DNA of 64,000 nt, taken from Vibrio alfacsensis. GTDB lineage: Bacteria; Pseudomonadota; Gammaproteobacteria; Enterobacterales; Vibrionaceae. Within the stretch, counting starts at the first letter, position 1; every line of letters begins with the position of its first letter. The notes under the pieces were generated by a model. That model saw nothing but the letters and a program-made list of their open reading frames with translations, searched no databases and was not told the DNA's origin. Made by a program: the position numbers and the translations under genes. Positions 21,476-31,106 of the stretch are shown one piece after another. The DNA lies in the NCBI RefSeq assembly GCF_003544875.1, contig NZ_CP032093.1, forward strand, positions 248,001 through 312,000, given 5' to 3'.

Positions 21476-22054
21476 ATGTTGTTGATCATTGATAATTATG
21501 ACTCGTTTACTTACAACCTTTACCAGTACTTTTGTGAGTTAGGGGCGAACGTTAAGGTTGTGCGCAATGATGAGATTGATATCCAAGGCATTGAGGCGCT
21601 CAAGCCAACCCACCTTGTTATTTCACCAGGGCCATGTACACCAAATGAGGCGGGCATTTCTCTACAAGCGATAGCGCACTTTGCTGGCAAGTTACCTATA
21701 TTAGGGGTGTGTTTAGGTCACCAAGCGATTGCACAGGTATTTGGTGGTGAAGTGGTGCGCGCAAGACAAGTGATGCATGGTAAAACATCGCCGATCCGTC
21801 ACAATGGTCGCAGCGTATTTAAAAACCTCAATAACCCACTTACAGTGACTCGTTACCATTCCTTAGTGGTAAAAAATGGCACCCTACCAGACGTGTTTGA
21901 ATTGACGGCATGGACGGAACTTTCAGATGGCAGCATGGATGAAATCATGGGTTATCAACATAAAACCCTGCCAATTGATGCGGTACAGTTTCATCCTGAG
22001 TCCATAAAGACAGAACAAGGTCATGAGCTTCTGGCTAATTTTCTTTCCCGTTAA
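21476..22054 (+). CDS. pabA: Aminodeoxychorismate/anthranilate synthase glutamine amidotransferase (PabA type)
   Basis: This class I glutamine amidotransferase supplies ammonia for 4-amino-4-deoxychorismate (folate), possibly also for anthranilate. The start at 21476 gives [15 protein letters not shown], the standard family N terminus and 192 residues; longer in-frame starts add an unrelated leader. The triad is C79 (GVCLGHQ), H173 and E175 (HPES). It is not beside trp genes and lies before argD, as in other vibrios and in E. coli (pabA-argD region), which favours PabA. Confidence 0.92.
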   Translation: MLLIIDNYDSFTYNLYQYFCELGANVKVVRNDEIDIQGIEALKPTHLVISPGPCTPNEAGISLQAIAHFAGKLPILGVCLGHQAIAQVFGGEVVRARQVMHGKTSPIRHNGRSVFKNLNNPLTVTRYHSLVVKNGTLPDVFELTAWTELSDGSMDEIMGYQHKTLPIDAVQFHPESIKTEQGHELLANFLSR

Positions 22055-22422
22055 ATGATCTGATCAGGATCACTTTTCTTAACAAATTCTTCATCTTTTT
22101 CCACTAGGAAGAGAATGCAAAACTATGCGTTCTACTTTTCTGGCATGCACTATTCATTTTATCATTTCTGTTTAAGCCTTGTCATAAGTGGCTTTTATTA
22201 AATTTTGCTTCTCAATTTATAATTATTGGTGCATAAATAGTCATAGGTAGTGAGTAATGGTGGCTTACTCCCGATGCGAAAAGAATAAATCACTATTGAA
22301 ATGGTTAATTAAATGTAAATACAATGCCGTGATAGCTTAAATGCAAAACATTATTTGCTGGTGATGAATGCTGGCCAAATTCGCTTATCTGCTCGGCATG
22401 CGGTATCAAAAAGGAATGTGCA
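22055..22422. other. Intergenic region upstream of argD/astC, with a candidate ArgR box
   Basis: These 368 AT-rich bases hold no coding sequence. TGCAT-AAAT-AGTCA at 22230-22243 matches 8 of 10 conserved positions of the ArgR box (TGAAT-W4-ATTCA), but I see no good second box at the canonical 21-bp distance. No clear sigma-70 promoter or terminator was recognised. Confidence 0.4.
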
Positions 22423-23634
22423 ATGACGATGGAAAATAAAGTAGAGCGCGGTTTATTTGATGAGGTCATGGTGCCTTGTTATAACCCGATGGAAATGATT
22501 CCAGTAAAAGGAAAGGGTTCACGAGTTTGGGACCAAGATGGCAATGAATACATCGATTTTGCCGGTGGCATTGCGGTGAGTTGCCTTGGACATTGTCATC
22601 CTGTCATGGTGAATGCGTTGACTGAACAAGGCAATAAGCTTTGGCACCTAAGTAATGTCATGACCAATGAACCAGCACTACGACTTGCCAAAAAGCTAAC
22701 CGAAGTCAGCTTTGCTGAGCGTGTTTTTTTCGCTAATTCTGGCGCTGAAGCGAATGAGGCTGCATTAAAACTTGCCCGTCGTTATGCCGCAGATGTTCAT
22801 GGTCAAGAAAAGTCTGAAATCATTGCATTTAAACAAGGTTTCCATGGTCGTACGTTTTTTACGGTAACCGTTGGCGGTCAAGCGGCATACTCGGATGGTT
22901 TTGGACCTAAGCCAGGTGATGTTACGCATTTGCCTTACAATGACATTGAAGCGCTGCAATCGCACATTTCAGATCGCACTTGTGCGATTATGATGGAGCC
23001 GCTACAAGGTGAGGGCGGTATCATTCCACCTACACCAGAGTTTGCTCAAGCGGTCCGTGAATTGTGTGATAAGCACAATGCTTTACTTATCTTTGATGAA
23101 GTTCAAACGGGTAATGGTCGTACTGGTCACTTTTATGCATATCAAGGTCTGGGTATCACACCAGATATCTTAAGTACCGCGAAATCACTTGGTGGTGGTT
23201 TCCCTATTGGTGCGATGTTAACAACTGCAAAGCTGGCGGAACACATGAAAGTCGGCACTCACGGGTCTACTTACGGTGGTAACCCACTGGCTTGTGCCGT
23301 TGCTGAGGCGGTGGTTGAGGAAGTCAGCAAGCCTGAAACGTTAGCCGGTGTCCTTGAGCGTGAAGCGCTATTCCGTGAGGGGCTAGAGAAGATTAATACG
23401 AAGTACAATATCTTTTCTGAGGTGCGTGGCAAAGGTCTCCTATTAGGTGCTGCGCTGAATGATGAATGGCAGGGGCGTGCTCGAGACGTACTAGTCGCTG
23501 CTGGTAAACAAGGTCTCATGGTATTGGTTGCGGGTGCCAATGTCGTACGTTTCACTCCATCACTCGTGATCACACAACAAGAAATCGAAGAAGGCTTGGC
23601 AAAACTGGATAAAGCCATATCGACGTTAGTTTAA
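22423..23634 (+). CDS. Acetylornithine/succinylornithine transaminase (ArgD/AstC)
   Basis: This class III PLP aminotransferase can serve arginine synthesis (N-acetylornithine) and arginine breakdown (succinylornithine). The 403-residue protein has the PLP lysine K254 in [12 protein letters not shown]225 in IFDEVQTG, and the [14 protein letters not shown] block (106-120). It heads a run with astA and astD, so a catabolic AstC role is clear; no separate argD is in the window, so it may do both jobs. In vibrios it is usually annotated argD. Confidence 0.93.
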   Translation: MTMENKVERGLFDEVMVPCYNPMEMIPVKGKGSRVWDQDGNEYIDFAGGIAVSCLGHCHPVMVNALTEQGNKLWHLSNVMTNEPALRLAKKLTEVSFAERVFFANSGAEANEAALKLARRYAADVHGQEKSEIIAFKQGFHGRTFFTVTVGGQAAYSDGFGPKPGDVTHLPYNDIEALQSHISDRTCAIMMEPLQGEGGIIPPTPEFAQAVRELCDKHNALLIFDEVQTGNGRTGHFYAYQGLGITPDILSTAKSLGGGFPIGAMLTTAKLAEHMKVGTHGSTYGGNPLACAVAEAVVEEVSKPETLAGVLEREALFREGLEKINTKYNIFSEVRGKGLLLGAALNDEWQGRARDVLVAAGKQGLMVLVAGANVVRFTPSLVITQQEIEEGLAKLDKAISTLV

Positions 23635-23666
23635 ACGCGCCGACCAGTTTATTGTCAACGCAGACG

Positions 23667-23692
23667 CCCCCATCGAGGATCGCTGATGGGGG
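23667..23692 (+). repeat. GC-rich intercistronic hairpin between argD/astC and astA
   Basis: CCCCCATC at 23667-23674 pairs perfectly with GATGGGGG at 23685-23692 around a 10-nt loop. No T tract follows, so this is not a standard terminator. It may stabilise the upstream mRNA 3' end or dampen read-through into astA. Confidence 0.6.
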
Positions 23693-23743
23693 AATTGTTC
23701 CTACACTATAGTTAGGATCTTCTTGCATCTGGAGGGAGTATTG

Positions 23744-24763
23744 ATGCTAGTTGTTCGGCCTATCGCAATGTCGGATTATGATGCGCTGCACACTTGTGCG
23801 GTGGAATCAGGTCATGGATTTACATCTCTGCCGGTTAATGAAGAGTTATTAACCAATCGAATTACACACTCAGAGTACAGCTTTGCTAAACCAGACGTAA
23901 AAGAGGCGGGGGATGAGGGCTACCTTATGGTCGGCTTTGATTCTGAAACCGGAGAGGTCGCGGGTACGACGGGGATTGAAGCTTCGATCGGATGGGACGT
24001 ACCGTTTTACTCTTACCACATCAGTAAAGTCGTTCACTCATCGCCAAAGCTCGGCGTCAATAACGTTGTAAAGCTACTGACGTTTGGTAACAACTACACG
24101 GGCAATAGCGAAATATGTACCTTGTTTTTGCGCGAGAAGTTCCGTGGTGGTTTGAATGGCCGTTTAATGTCCAAATGCCGTTTTTTAATGATGGCTGAGC
24201 ACCCTGAACGTTTCTCTGAAACCATTTTTGCAGAGATGCGTGGCGTATCCGACGACCAAGGTAATTCACCATTCTGGCAGTGGCTACAAGAACACTTCTT
24301 CTCTATTGATTTCACTCTGGCAGACTATTTAACGGGGATTGGTAAAAAAGGCTTCATTGCTGACTTGATGCCAAAGCTGCCGATTTATGTCAATTTGTTG
24401 AGTCCAGAAGCACAAGCTGTCATCGGTAAAGTGCATGACAACACTCGCCCGGCGCTCAAGTTACTTGAAAATGAAGGGTTCACAAATCGCGGTTACGTGG
24501 ACATTTTCGATGGTGGTCCAACCGTAGAATGTGATTTACGAAATATTGAGTCGGTACGCCACTCATTCCGAGCTCAAGTGAGAATTGCACCGCACACGAG
24601 CACACAAGACTTTTTGATGTGCAATTCATCATTTGCAGATTTTCGAGCCGCAGCGGCAAAGGCGGCGTATGACGCTGAGACACATAGCGTCGTAATTGCG
24701 CCTGAATTGGCGGAAGCGCTTTTGGTTAAGGACGGAGATTTTATCCGTCTTCTTCCACAGTAA
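23744..24763 (+). CDS. astA: Arginine N-succinyltransferase
   Basis: AstA transfers succinyl from succinyl-CoA to arginine, starting the AST pathway that takes arginine to glutamate. The start at 23744 gives MLVVRPIAMSDYDAL and follows a strong GGAGGG ribosome site by 7 bp; the in-frame ATG at 23723 is upstream of that site. The 339-residue GNAT-like protein has the family's FRGGLNGRLMSKCRF and ENEGFTNRGYVDIFDGGPTVE segments. It is cotranscribed with astD, 28 bp apart. Confidence 0.95.
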   Translation: MLVVRPIAMSDYDALHTCAVESGHGFTSLPVNEELLTNRITHSEYSFAKPDVKEAGDEGYLMVGFDSETGEVAGTTGIEASIGWDVPFYSYHISKVVHSSPKLGVNNVVKLLTFGNNYTGNSEICTLFLREKFRGGLNGRLMSKCRFLMMAEHPERFSETIFAEMRGVSDDQGNSPFWQWLQEHFFSIDFTLADYLTGIGKKGFIADLMPKLPIYVNLLSPEAQAVIGKVHDNTRPALKLLENEGFTNRGYVDIFDGGPTVECDLRNIESVRHSFRAQVRIAPHTSTQDFLMCNSSFADFRAAAAKAAYDAETHSVVIAPELAEALLVKDGDFIRLLPQ

Positions 24764-24791
24764 CTGACGACAGATTTTAAGGATAGAAACA

Positions 24792-26249
24792 ATGACGCAT
24801 TGGATTGCAGGTGAGTGGGTACAAGGTCAAGGGGCAGCCCTAACGTCTTTATCTCCATATAATCAAGAAGTGATTTGGCAAGGTAAAGGCGCAACCGCAG
24901 AACAAGTGAATCAAGCGGTAGATGCGGCTCGTGAAGCGTTTATTGAGTGGAAAAAACGCCCATTTGCAGAGCGTGAAGCGATCGTTTTGGCTTTTGCTGA
25001 AAAAGTAAAAGAGAACAGCGAAACCATCGCCAAAGTTATCGCTAAAGAAACGGGTAAGCCGATTTGGGAAACTCGCACTGAAGCGGCGGCAATGGCCGGA
25101 AAAATCGCCATTTCTATCCGCGCTTACCACGACCGAACAGGAGAGGCGACCCGTGAAGCTGCGGGCAACCAAATTGTATTGCGTCATCGCCCACTAGGTG
25201 TGATGGCGGTATTCGGTCCTTATAACTTTCCTGGCCACTTACCAAATGGTCACATCGTGCCTGCACTGCTTGCGGGTAACACCGTTGTATTCAAGCCATC
25301 TGAGCAAACCCCGTGGACGGGTGAACTCGCAATGAAACTGTGGGAAGAAGTTGGTCTACCAAAAGGTGTGATTAACCTAGTCCAAGGCGCGAAAGAAACT
25401 GGTATTGCTCTTGCTGATGCTAAAGGTATTGATGGTGTGTTATTTACCGGGAGCGCAAACACAGGGCACGTCTTGCATCGTCAATTTGCGGGTCAGCCAG
25501 ATAAGATGTTGGCGCTTGAAATGGGCGGCAACAACCCGATGGTTATCTCGGATAACTACGGCGATCTAGATGCGACAGTTTACACCATCATTCAATCGGC
25601 ATTCATTAGTGCAGGCCAACGCTGTACTTGTGCACGCCGTCTGTATATCCCGTTTGGTGACAAAGGCGATGCCGTGATCACGAAGCTGGTGGAAGCGACA
25701 CGCAATATTCGTGTAGGCCAACCATTTGCAGAGCCTGCGCCATTCATGGGACCGCAAATTTCGGTTGCGGCAGCCAAGTTCATTTTGGACGCACAAGCGA
25801 ACTTACAAGCACTGGGTGGCGAGAGCTTGATTGAAGCAAGAGCAGGTGAAGCGGCGTTTGTTTCTCCGGGCATCATCGATGTGACGAACATTGCTGAGTT
25901 ACCAGATGAAGAGTACTTCGGTCCACTGCTGCAAGTTATACGCTACGAAGGGCTAGAAAAAGCGGTTGAGTTAGCCAACGATACGCGATTTGGTCTATCC
26001 GCAGGTTTCGTTTCAACCGACGACCAAGAGTGGGACTATTTCGTTGATCATATCAGAGCTGGCATCGTGAACCGTAATCGCCAATTAACAGGAGCAAGTG
26101 GTGATGCTCCGTTTGGTGGCCCTGGTGCGTCAGGTAATCTACGTCCAAGTGCTTATTATGCAGCGGACTACTGTGCGTACCCAATGGCATCAATGGAGGG
26201 ACAAGAAACGATCTTACCTGCAACATTGAGCCCGGGTGTTAGCTTGTAA
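24792..26249 (+). CDS. astD: Succinylglutamate semialdehyde dehydrogenase
   Basis: AstD oxidises N-succinylglutamate 5-semialdehyde to N-succinylglutamate with NAD. The 485-residue aldehyde dehydrogenase has [14 protein letters not shown] (141-154), FTGS (218-221), the general base E243 in LEMGGNNP, and the catalytic C278 in GQRCTC. It follows astA closely. astB and astE, needed to complete the pathway, are not in this window. Confidence 0.96.
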   Translation: MTHWIAGEWVQGQGAALTSLSPYNQEVIWQGKGATAEQVNQAVDAAREAFIEWKKRPFAEREAIVLAFAEKVKENSETIAKVIAKETGKPIWETRTEAAAMAGKIAISIRAYHDRTGEATREAAGNQIVLRHRPLGVMAVFGPYNFPGHLPNGHIVPALLAGNTVVFKPSEQTPWTGELAMKLWEEVGLPKGVINLVQGAKETGIALADAKGIDGVLFTGSANTGHVLHRQFAGQPDKMLALEMGGNNPMVISDNYGDLDATVYTIIQSAFISAGQRCTCARRLYIPFGDKGDAVITKLVEATRNIRVGQPFAEPAPFMGPQISVAAAKFILDAQANLQALGGESLIEARAGEAAFVSPGIIDVTNIAELPDEEYFGPLLQVIRYEGLEKAVELANDTRFGLSAGFVSTDDQEWDYFVDHIRAGIVNRNRQLTGASGDAPFGGPGASGNLRPSAYYAADYCAYPMASMEGQETILPATLSPGVSL

Positions 26250-26259
26250 TCAAGTATAC

Positions 26260-26455
26260 GAAGCAGTGACAAAGTATTACTGCTTCTATTTGCCAGAGCT
26301 ATTTACTCAGGTAAGCGCTGGCAAACGCCAAAGGTGAGCTTAAGACTTTCCAGAGCGTGTTGACTGACTGGCACTTAATGCCACACATACCGTCACAGGT
26401 TGATGACCACTCGTTCTTAATTCTGGACAGCCTTTCGGCTGTGAACGAGTGGTCA
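26260..26455 (+). repeat. Cluster of stem-loops between astD and the DUF1338 gene
   Basis: Four dyads fill most of this gap: an 8-bp stem at 26260-26267/26279-26286; an 8-bp outer stem at 26289-26296/26318-26325 with further pairing inside; a small one at 26369-26383; and a nested structure at 26404-26455. The last has a perfect 13-bp outer stem and a 6-bp inner stem with a TTTC loop, joined by a one-sided 10-nt bulge. None has a good T tract. A regulatory or processed RNA is possible. Confidence 0.6.
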
Positions 26456-26498
26456 ACTTCTTCTGCCTATAACTAACATTTCGTAACAAGGAGTTGTT

Positions 26499-27293
26499 AT
26501 GACGCCCGACCTGTTATTTGAATCGCTGTGGAAAGACTATATTCAACGTCTTTGCCCATCTGCTGCTAAAGTGCATCAACTTTTACAAGAAGATGAACCT
26601 CTTATTAATGACCATATTGCGCTGCGTACGTTTAATGTCGCTCCTCTAGGCATTGAAACGTTGGCGAAGCCATTCCTAGCGGTGGGTTACAAGGCCTGTG
26701 GTGACTACGTATTTGAAAGCAAAAAGCTGGTGGCAAAACATTTTGAGCACCCAGATCCGAAACAACCAAAAGTCTTCATCAGTGAATTGAAAGTGGATGA
26801 GTGCTCACCAGAGCTACAAGGCATTATTCATAAACTGGTAGAGCAGGTTGATGCTTCTAAACTGACCGGCAGTGACTTCTTGCACGGCGGACGTTTGTGG
26901 GACCTTAGTCATGCTGACTTCCAAATCTTAGCGAAAGAGAGTGAGTACGCTTCTTGGCTAGCGGCTCATGGTTACGGAGCTAACCACTTCACAGTGAGCG
27001 TCAATCAGCTTAATCAGTATGAAGAAGTGAAGCAGGTGAATGACTATTTGCGAGAAGCAGGCTTTATCATTAACGAAAATGGTGGTGAAGTAAAAGGCAC
27101 ACCAGAAGTACTTTTAGAGCAGTCTTCTACCATGGCAGATAAAGTCCCTGTCACATTCATGGATGGGGCACAAGTCATCCCTGGTGGTTTCTATGAATTT
27201 GCAAAACGTTACCCGATGGAAAGTGGCGAACTGTACACGGGTTTTGTTGCGGCATCAGCAGACAAAATCTTTGAGAGCACGAACAGTAAATAA
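26499..27293 (+). CDS. DUF1338 family protein (2-oxoadipate dioxygenase/decarboxylase-like)
   Basis: The 264-residue protein belongs to DUF1338, a VOC-type metalloenzyme family whose characterised member (HglS/YdcJ) converts 2-oxoadipate to 2-hydroxyglutarate in lysine catabolism. Likely metal ligands are H39 in DHIALRTF, H157 in GANHFTVS and the glutamate in GGFYEFA (about 234). Members beside ast genes are common in gamma-proteobacteria, yet arginine breakdown has no known step for it. An AAGGAG ribosome site precedes the ATG. The exact substrate is unknown. Confidence 0.85.
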   Translation: MTPDLLFESLWKDYIQRLCPSAAKVHQLLQEDEPLINDHIALRTFNVAPLGIETLAKPFLAVGYKACGDYVFESKKLVAKHFEHPDPKQPKVFISELKVDECSPELQGIIHKLVEQVDASKLTGSDFLHGGRLWDLSHADFQILAKESEYASWLAAHGYGANHFTVSVNQLNQYEEVKQVNDYLREAGFIINENGGEVKGTPEVLLEQSSTMADKVPVTFMDGAQVIPGGFYEFAKRYPMESGELYTGFVAASADKIFESTNSK

Positions 27294-27312
27294 CACGCAT
27301 CCAAGTAAAGAA

Positions 27313-27334
27313 AAAGCCACCCGAGGGTGGCTTT
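27313..27334. terminator. Bidirectional terminator between the DUF1338 gene and crp
   Basis: A 10-bp dyad, AAAGCCACCC with GGGTGGCTTT, lies between convergent genes. The T-rich flank is better on the minus strand (complement of the A run at 27309-27315), so it may chiefly end crp transcripts. Confidence 0.8.
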
Positions 27335-27394
27335 ATAATTTGAACGTTATTTCGATGAGAAGTTAGTTAATGAATAAACTAACTGATTAAGAAA

Positions 27395-28027
27395 TTAACG
27401 AGTCCCGTATACAACGATAGTTTTACCGTGTGCAGAGATTAGGTTTTGTTCTTCTAGCATTTTCAAGATACGACCAACGGTTTCACGAGAACAGCCAACA
27501 ATTTGACCGATTTCTTGACGAGTGATCTTGATTTGCATGCCATCTGGGTGAGTCATCGCATCTGGTTGTTTAGCTAGGTTCAGAAGAGTCTGAGCGATAC
27601 GACCAGTTACGTCTAGGAACGCTAGGTCACCTACTTTTTGGCTAGTAACTTGAAGACGACGAGCCATCTGCGCAGAAAGGCGCATAAGGATATCTGGGTT
27701 TACTTGGATAAGTTGACGGAACTTCTTGAAAGAAATTTCTGCCACTTCACAAGGAGATTTAGCACGAACCCAAGCTGTACGCTCTTGGTCTTCTTCGAAT
27801 AGGCCAAGCTCACCAATGAAGTCACCTTGGTTTAGGTAAGAAAGGATCATCTCCTTACCTTCTTCGTCCTTGATAAGAACCGCAACAGAACCTTTAACGA
27901 TGTAGTACAAAGTTTCTGCTTTTTCGCCCGCGTGAATTAGCGTGCTTTTTGATGGGTACTTATGAATGTGACAGTGTGAAAGAAACCATTCTAATGTTGG
28001 GTCGGTTTGAGGTTTACCTAGAACCAT
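27395..28027 (-). CDS. crp: cAMP receptor protein CRP
   Basis: CRP is the global cAMP-dependent regulator of carbon use, and in vibrios also of competence, quorum sensing and motility. The 210-residue protein has the cyclic-nucleotide domain ([18 protein letters not shown] phosphate cassette near 78-95) and a C-terminal [23 protein letters not shown] (about 169-188). Length equals E. coli CRP. A CRP-like site lies about 190 bp upstream, suggesting autoregulation. Confidence 0.98.
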   Translation of the reverse strand: MVLGKPQTDPTLEWFLSHCHIHKYPSKSTLIHAGEKAETLYYIVKGSVAVLIKDEEGKEMILSYLNQGDFIGELGLFEEDQERTAWVRAKSPCEVAEISFKKFRQLIQVNPDILMRLSAQMARRLQVTSQKVGDLAFLDVTGRIAQTLLNLAKQPDAMTHPDGMQIKITRQEIGQIVGCSRETVGRILKMLEEQNLISAHGKTIVVYGTR

Positions 28028-28217
28028 AATATCTCACTTCCTCTGCAGGGTACGCTTGCGCTATCCATATTTTAGCTCAGCCTGAATTGGCCTACTAGAA
28101 TAAGAGCACTTTTTCTATGCTGCAAGCTCTCTTATGTTTCGGTTAGAAATAGTATCCTTTTTCTAAAACGATTTCTTGATTTTAATCGTGCCATGGCGGA
28201 GATTTTGTAAGCAAAAC

Positions 28218-28233
28218 TGTGCACATGATCACG
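28218..28233. promoter_or_regulatory. Candidate CRP site upstream of crp
   Basis: TGTGC-ACATGA-TCACG matches the CRP consensus TGTGA-N6-TCACA at 8 of 10 positions, with both mismatches at symmetric inner or outer places. It is about 190 bp upstream of the crp start, compatible with the autoregulation known in enterobacteria. Confidence 0.45.
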
Positions 28234-28266
28234 GTGTGAAAAGTAAACACCTTAATACGGACGTTT

Positions 28267-29136
28267 CTAACCGATTTTTCCCGTTTCGATGAGTTGTTGC
28301 AGTATTGGCCTAACAATGAGCTCCATAGCAAAGCTCATTTTACCACCAGGCACCACAATGGTGTTATGGCGTGACATAAATGAGCCATCAATCATCGCCA
28401 ATAGGTACGGGAAGTCGACATTCTTAATTCCGCGCAGGCGAATCACAACGAAACTTTCATCTAGGCTTGGGATCCCTTTTGCGTTTAGCGGGTTGGATGT
28501 GTCCACCGTCGGTACGCGCTGGAAGTTGATGTGAGTGCGAGAAAATTGTGGGGTAATGTAGTTTAAGTAGTCGTCCATAGAACGCACAATGGAGTCCATT
28601 ACAGCCTCACGTGAGTGTCCGCGATCACGGGTGTCGCGGACGAATTTTTGAATCCATTCCAAGTTTACGATAGGGACCATGCCAATCAAAAAATCGACAT
28701 GTTGAGCAACGTCTACTTCGCCATCCACCACGCCGCCATGCAATCCCTCATAAAACAAGACATCACTGTTTTCGGGTAGGTCTTGCCATGGTGTGAAAGT
28801 GCCAGGCATTTGATTGTAAGGCACCGCCTCATCAAAGGTGTGCAGGTATCGGCGTACGCTGCCCGTGCCCTCTGCACCAAATTGGCGGAAAAATGATTCT
28901 AGGCCGGGAAAGTCATTGGCTTGAGGACCAAAGTAGCTGATGTGCTTGCCTTGCTCTCGAGCTTTGCGGATTTCGACATCCATTTCTGGACGAGTAAAAC
29001 GGTGAAAGCTATCACCCTCCACCCATGCAGGTTTGATGTTCATCATATTGAACATCTTACGGAAAGCTTCGGATGTAGTTGTAGTGCCGGCACCGGACGA
29101 ACCAGTAACCGCAATGATTGGATGTTTCGCTGACAT
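28267..29136 (-). CDS. prkB: Phosphoribulokinase-like P-loop kinase (PrkB)
   Basis: The ATG at 29136 gives a 289-residue protein (MSAKHPIIAVTGSSGAG), the same length as E. coli PrkB; an upstream in-frame start would add 19 unrelated residues. It has the P-loop GSSGAGTTTT (12-21) and phosphoribulokinase-family motifs (EGDSFHR, YEGLHGG, RDTRDRGHSREAV). Calvin-cycle genes are absent, and the real substrate of these non-autotrophic homologues is not known. It lies between yheU and crp, a conserved enterobacterial and Vibrio arrangement. Confidence 0.9.
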   Translation of the reverse strand: MSAKHPIIAVTGSSGAGTTTTSEAFRKMFNMMNIKPAWVEGDSFHRFTRPEMDVEIRKAREQGKHISYFGPQANDFPGLESFFRQFGAEGTGSVRRYLHTFDEAVPYNQMPGTFTPWQDLPENSDVLFYEGLHGGVVDGEVDVAQHVDFLIGMVPIVNLEWIQKFVRDTRDRGHSREAVMDSIVRSMDDYLNYITPQFSRTHINFQRVPTVDTSNPLNAKGIPSLDESFVVIRLRGIKNVDFPYLLAMIDGSFMSRHNTIVVPGGKMSFAMELIVRPILQQLIETGKIG

Positions 29137-29263
29137 GACAAACCTTGTCGAAAAATACTTACCTGTAATGTGCAGCATACGAATATGCTGCACGGTCGAA
29201 ATCCCACTATAGCATGTAACAAGCCGTTGTCATCGAGAGGGATTCAGCAAAAATGTGAGAGGT

Positions 29264-29476
29264 CTAAAACTTTGCTTTTAGCTGTATATCAACCGTTTCA
29301 TGAAGCTCTGAAAAGACGATGACCGCTTCGCCTTTCTCTAGTTGCAGCTTCACTTGTTCGATTTTGTCTTGTAACGAAATTTCTACCGCACCATAGTCTG
29401 TCCCCTCACGGAGAACGAATTCACGGATCAGGTTTTCTAGTGTATCTGGCGCGATGTCTTGCCATGGAATGATCAT
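29264..29476 (-). CDS. YheU family protein (UPF0270)
   Basis: This 70-residue protein closely follows the E. coli YheU pattern: [20 protein letters not shown] at the N terminus, LREGTDYG, and [16 protein letters not shown] near the end. Function is unknown. It lies between yheT and prkB on the same strand, as in E. coli. Confidence 0.92.
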   Translation of the reverse strand: MIIPWQDIAPDTLENLIREFVLREGTDYGAVEISLQDKIEQVKLQLEKGEAVIVFSELHETVDIQLKAKF

Positions 29477-29524
29477 AAATACCTCAAACTTTTATGACGG
29501 TTAGGGCTATTTGCCTCAGTTAGT

Positions 29525-30526
29525 TTACAAGGTTCGTGATGCGGATACAGCAGAAAGGTACTCGGAAGAGATGCTTTCATAATAGGCCGGCAAGGCCTCT
29601 TCTAGCCAAAACTTAGGTTTTAAGGCGGTCCCAGTTAGAAAGCCCACATGCCCACCATGCTCATACAGGCGATAATCAATATTGTCAGGCAGTACAAACT
29701 TTGGAATGACATCGTCGGTCATAAAGGGATCATCTTTTGCGTGAATGATCAGTGTCGGTAAAGTGATTTGTTGCAGCTTACTGAGGCCAGAGCACTGTTC
29801 ATAATAATCTTGAGCATCCTTAAACCCATGCAGAGGCGCCGTGATGAGATCATCAAATTCATATAAGCGAGTGACTCGTTTGATCGAGCTGTAAGAAAGG
29901 GCAAGCTCACCTTGGATCAAATCATGCTTTTGTAGCGCATTACGTTTGAGTGAGGAAAGCAAGTAACGTTTGTAAACTTTAGAAAAGCCTTGCTCAATAC
30001 GATTGGCACATGCAGCCAAATCTAACGGTGCAGATACGATGGTCGCGGCACTTAAAATGGGGTCGTCTTTGTATTGTGCCAAGTAGTTTGCCAGCATGTT
30101 GCCACCAAGAGAAATGCCAACCGCAACTTTTGGGTTGTTTGGAAACTGTTTATTTAGATATTCCAGGAAGAAGCGAGCATCCGTGACTTCGCCTGAATGG
30201 TAAGCTCGTGCTTTTTTATTCGGTTTTCCACTACAGCCACGAAAGTGCATCATGACAGACAGCCATCCTGACCGAGAAAATGCATTCATCAGCCCATTTG
30301 CATAGGGGCTATAAAAACATCCCTCTAAGCCATGGAACAAAACGAAGATAGGCTTGTTTTGGCTCATATCCATGCGTTCAGACCATGCTAAATCAAGAAA
30401 GTCCCCATCAGGCGTATCGAGAGTCTGCCAAACGGGTGTAAACAAGGCTTTTTTACGAATGAATCGTGGTAATAAGGTTTGAAGGTGTGGGTTCTTAATC
30501 CCAGCTGCTGCGAAAAATTGTGTCAT
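29525..30526 (-). CDS. Alpha/beta hydrolase, YheT family
   Basis: This 333-residue protein is a YheT-type (AB hydrolase 4) predicted hydrolase. The nucleophile is S139 in GISLGGN. A later aspartate in HAKDDPFM and a histidine in YEHGGHVGFL complete a likely triad. HGLEGCFYSPY (65-75) forms the oxyanion region. The substrate is unknown. It lies upstream of yheU on the minus strand. Confidence 0.92.
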   Translation of the reverse strand: MTQFFAAAGIKNPHLQTLLPRFIRKKALFTPVWQTLDTPDGDFLDLAWSERMDMSQNKPIFVLFHGLEGCFYSPYANGLMNAFSRSGWLSVMMHFRGCSGKPNKKARAYHSGEVTDARFFLEYLNKQFPNNPKVAVGISLGGNMLANYLAQYKDDPILSAATIVSAPLDLAACANRIEQGFSKVYKRYLLSSLKRNALQKHDLIQGELALSYSSIKRVTRLYEFDDLITAPLHGFKDAQDYYEQCSGLSKLQQITLPTLIIHAKDDPFMTDDVIPKFVLPDNIDYRLYEHGGHVGFLTGTALKPKFWLEEALPAYYESISSEYLSAVSASRTL

Positions 30527-30626
30527 ACCTAACTGCTCTTATATGGTCCTTCGTATTCGCTGAAGAACTTATTAATATAATCCTTTATAGCTTTAGTATA
30601 GATATATTACGGGGTTATGGGCGATA

Positions 30627-31106
30627 TTATAGAGGATGGTTATCAGGAAATGGCATTGAAAACGCGTGTTGTAGGTGCTCCCCCCCAAGTTGACGGCAGT
30701 ATCTTAGCGTCAGTGGTTCACCATCGTTATTCACCAGTGTAAGAGAATTAATACAATCCACAAGATCCGATTGTTGCTGCTTTTCTAGCTGTAACTCAAA
30801 CTGTAATGCTTCACGATACAAAGCATCATTGACTTGTAATTTGAGGTGGCGACGTAATTCGCGATAAGAGCTGAGGAGCGTTTCACTGCGCATTATGCAG
30901 CCTTGAAGGATTGGCCAATCTTGTTCTAGGAAAATGACCTGCTGCTCATCAAGCCATTTGAGCAGCAGTAATAAGTTCACGTTACCGTGGTAGTTGTTTT
31001 GCAATGATAAGCACGCTTCTTTCACTTCGCGGACACCATAAAATTGCAGGCTGAACTGCCAAAGGTGTTCTAAGGTCAGAGTGAATTCTACGTGCTTGTT
31101 TGTCAT
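30627..31106 (-). CDS. TIGR02444 family protein
   Basis: This 159-residue protein has the family's N-terminal pattern (LWQFSLQFYG, ACLSLQNNYHGNVNLLLLLKWLD) and a helical C-terminal half with many Gln and Leu. No catalytic motif is visible and no function is known. Its ATG overlaps the yheS stop by 4 bp, so it is translationally coupled to that ABC-F gene. Confidence 0.85.
   Translation of the reverse strand: MTNKHVEFTLTLEHLWQFSLQFYGVREVKEACLSLQNNYHGNVNLLLLLKWLDEQQVIFLEQDWPILQGCIMRSETLLSSYRELRRHLKLQVNDALYREALQFELQLEKQQQSDLVDCINSLTLVNNDGEPLTLRYCRQLGGEHLQHAFSMPFPDNHPL

Noticed and set aside
26404..26455. Possible integron attC (VPR/VCR-type) site
   Set aside because: The nested hairpin resembles attC in outline, but the core words (RYYYAAC and GTTRRRY) are missing, no cassettes or integrase are nearby, and the neighbours are core genes.
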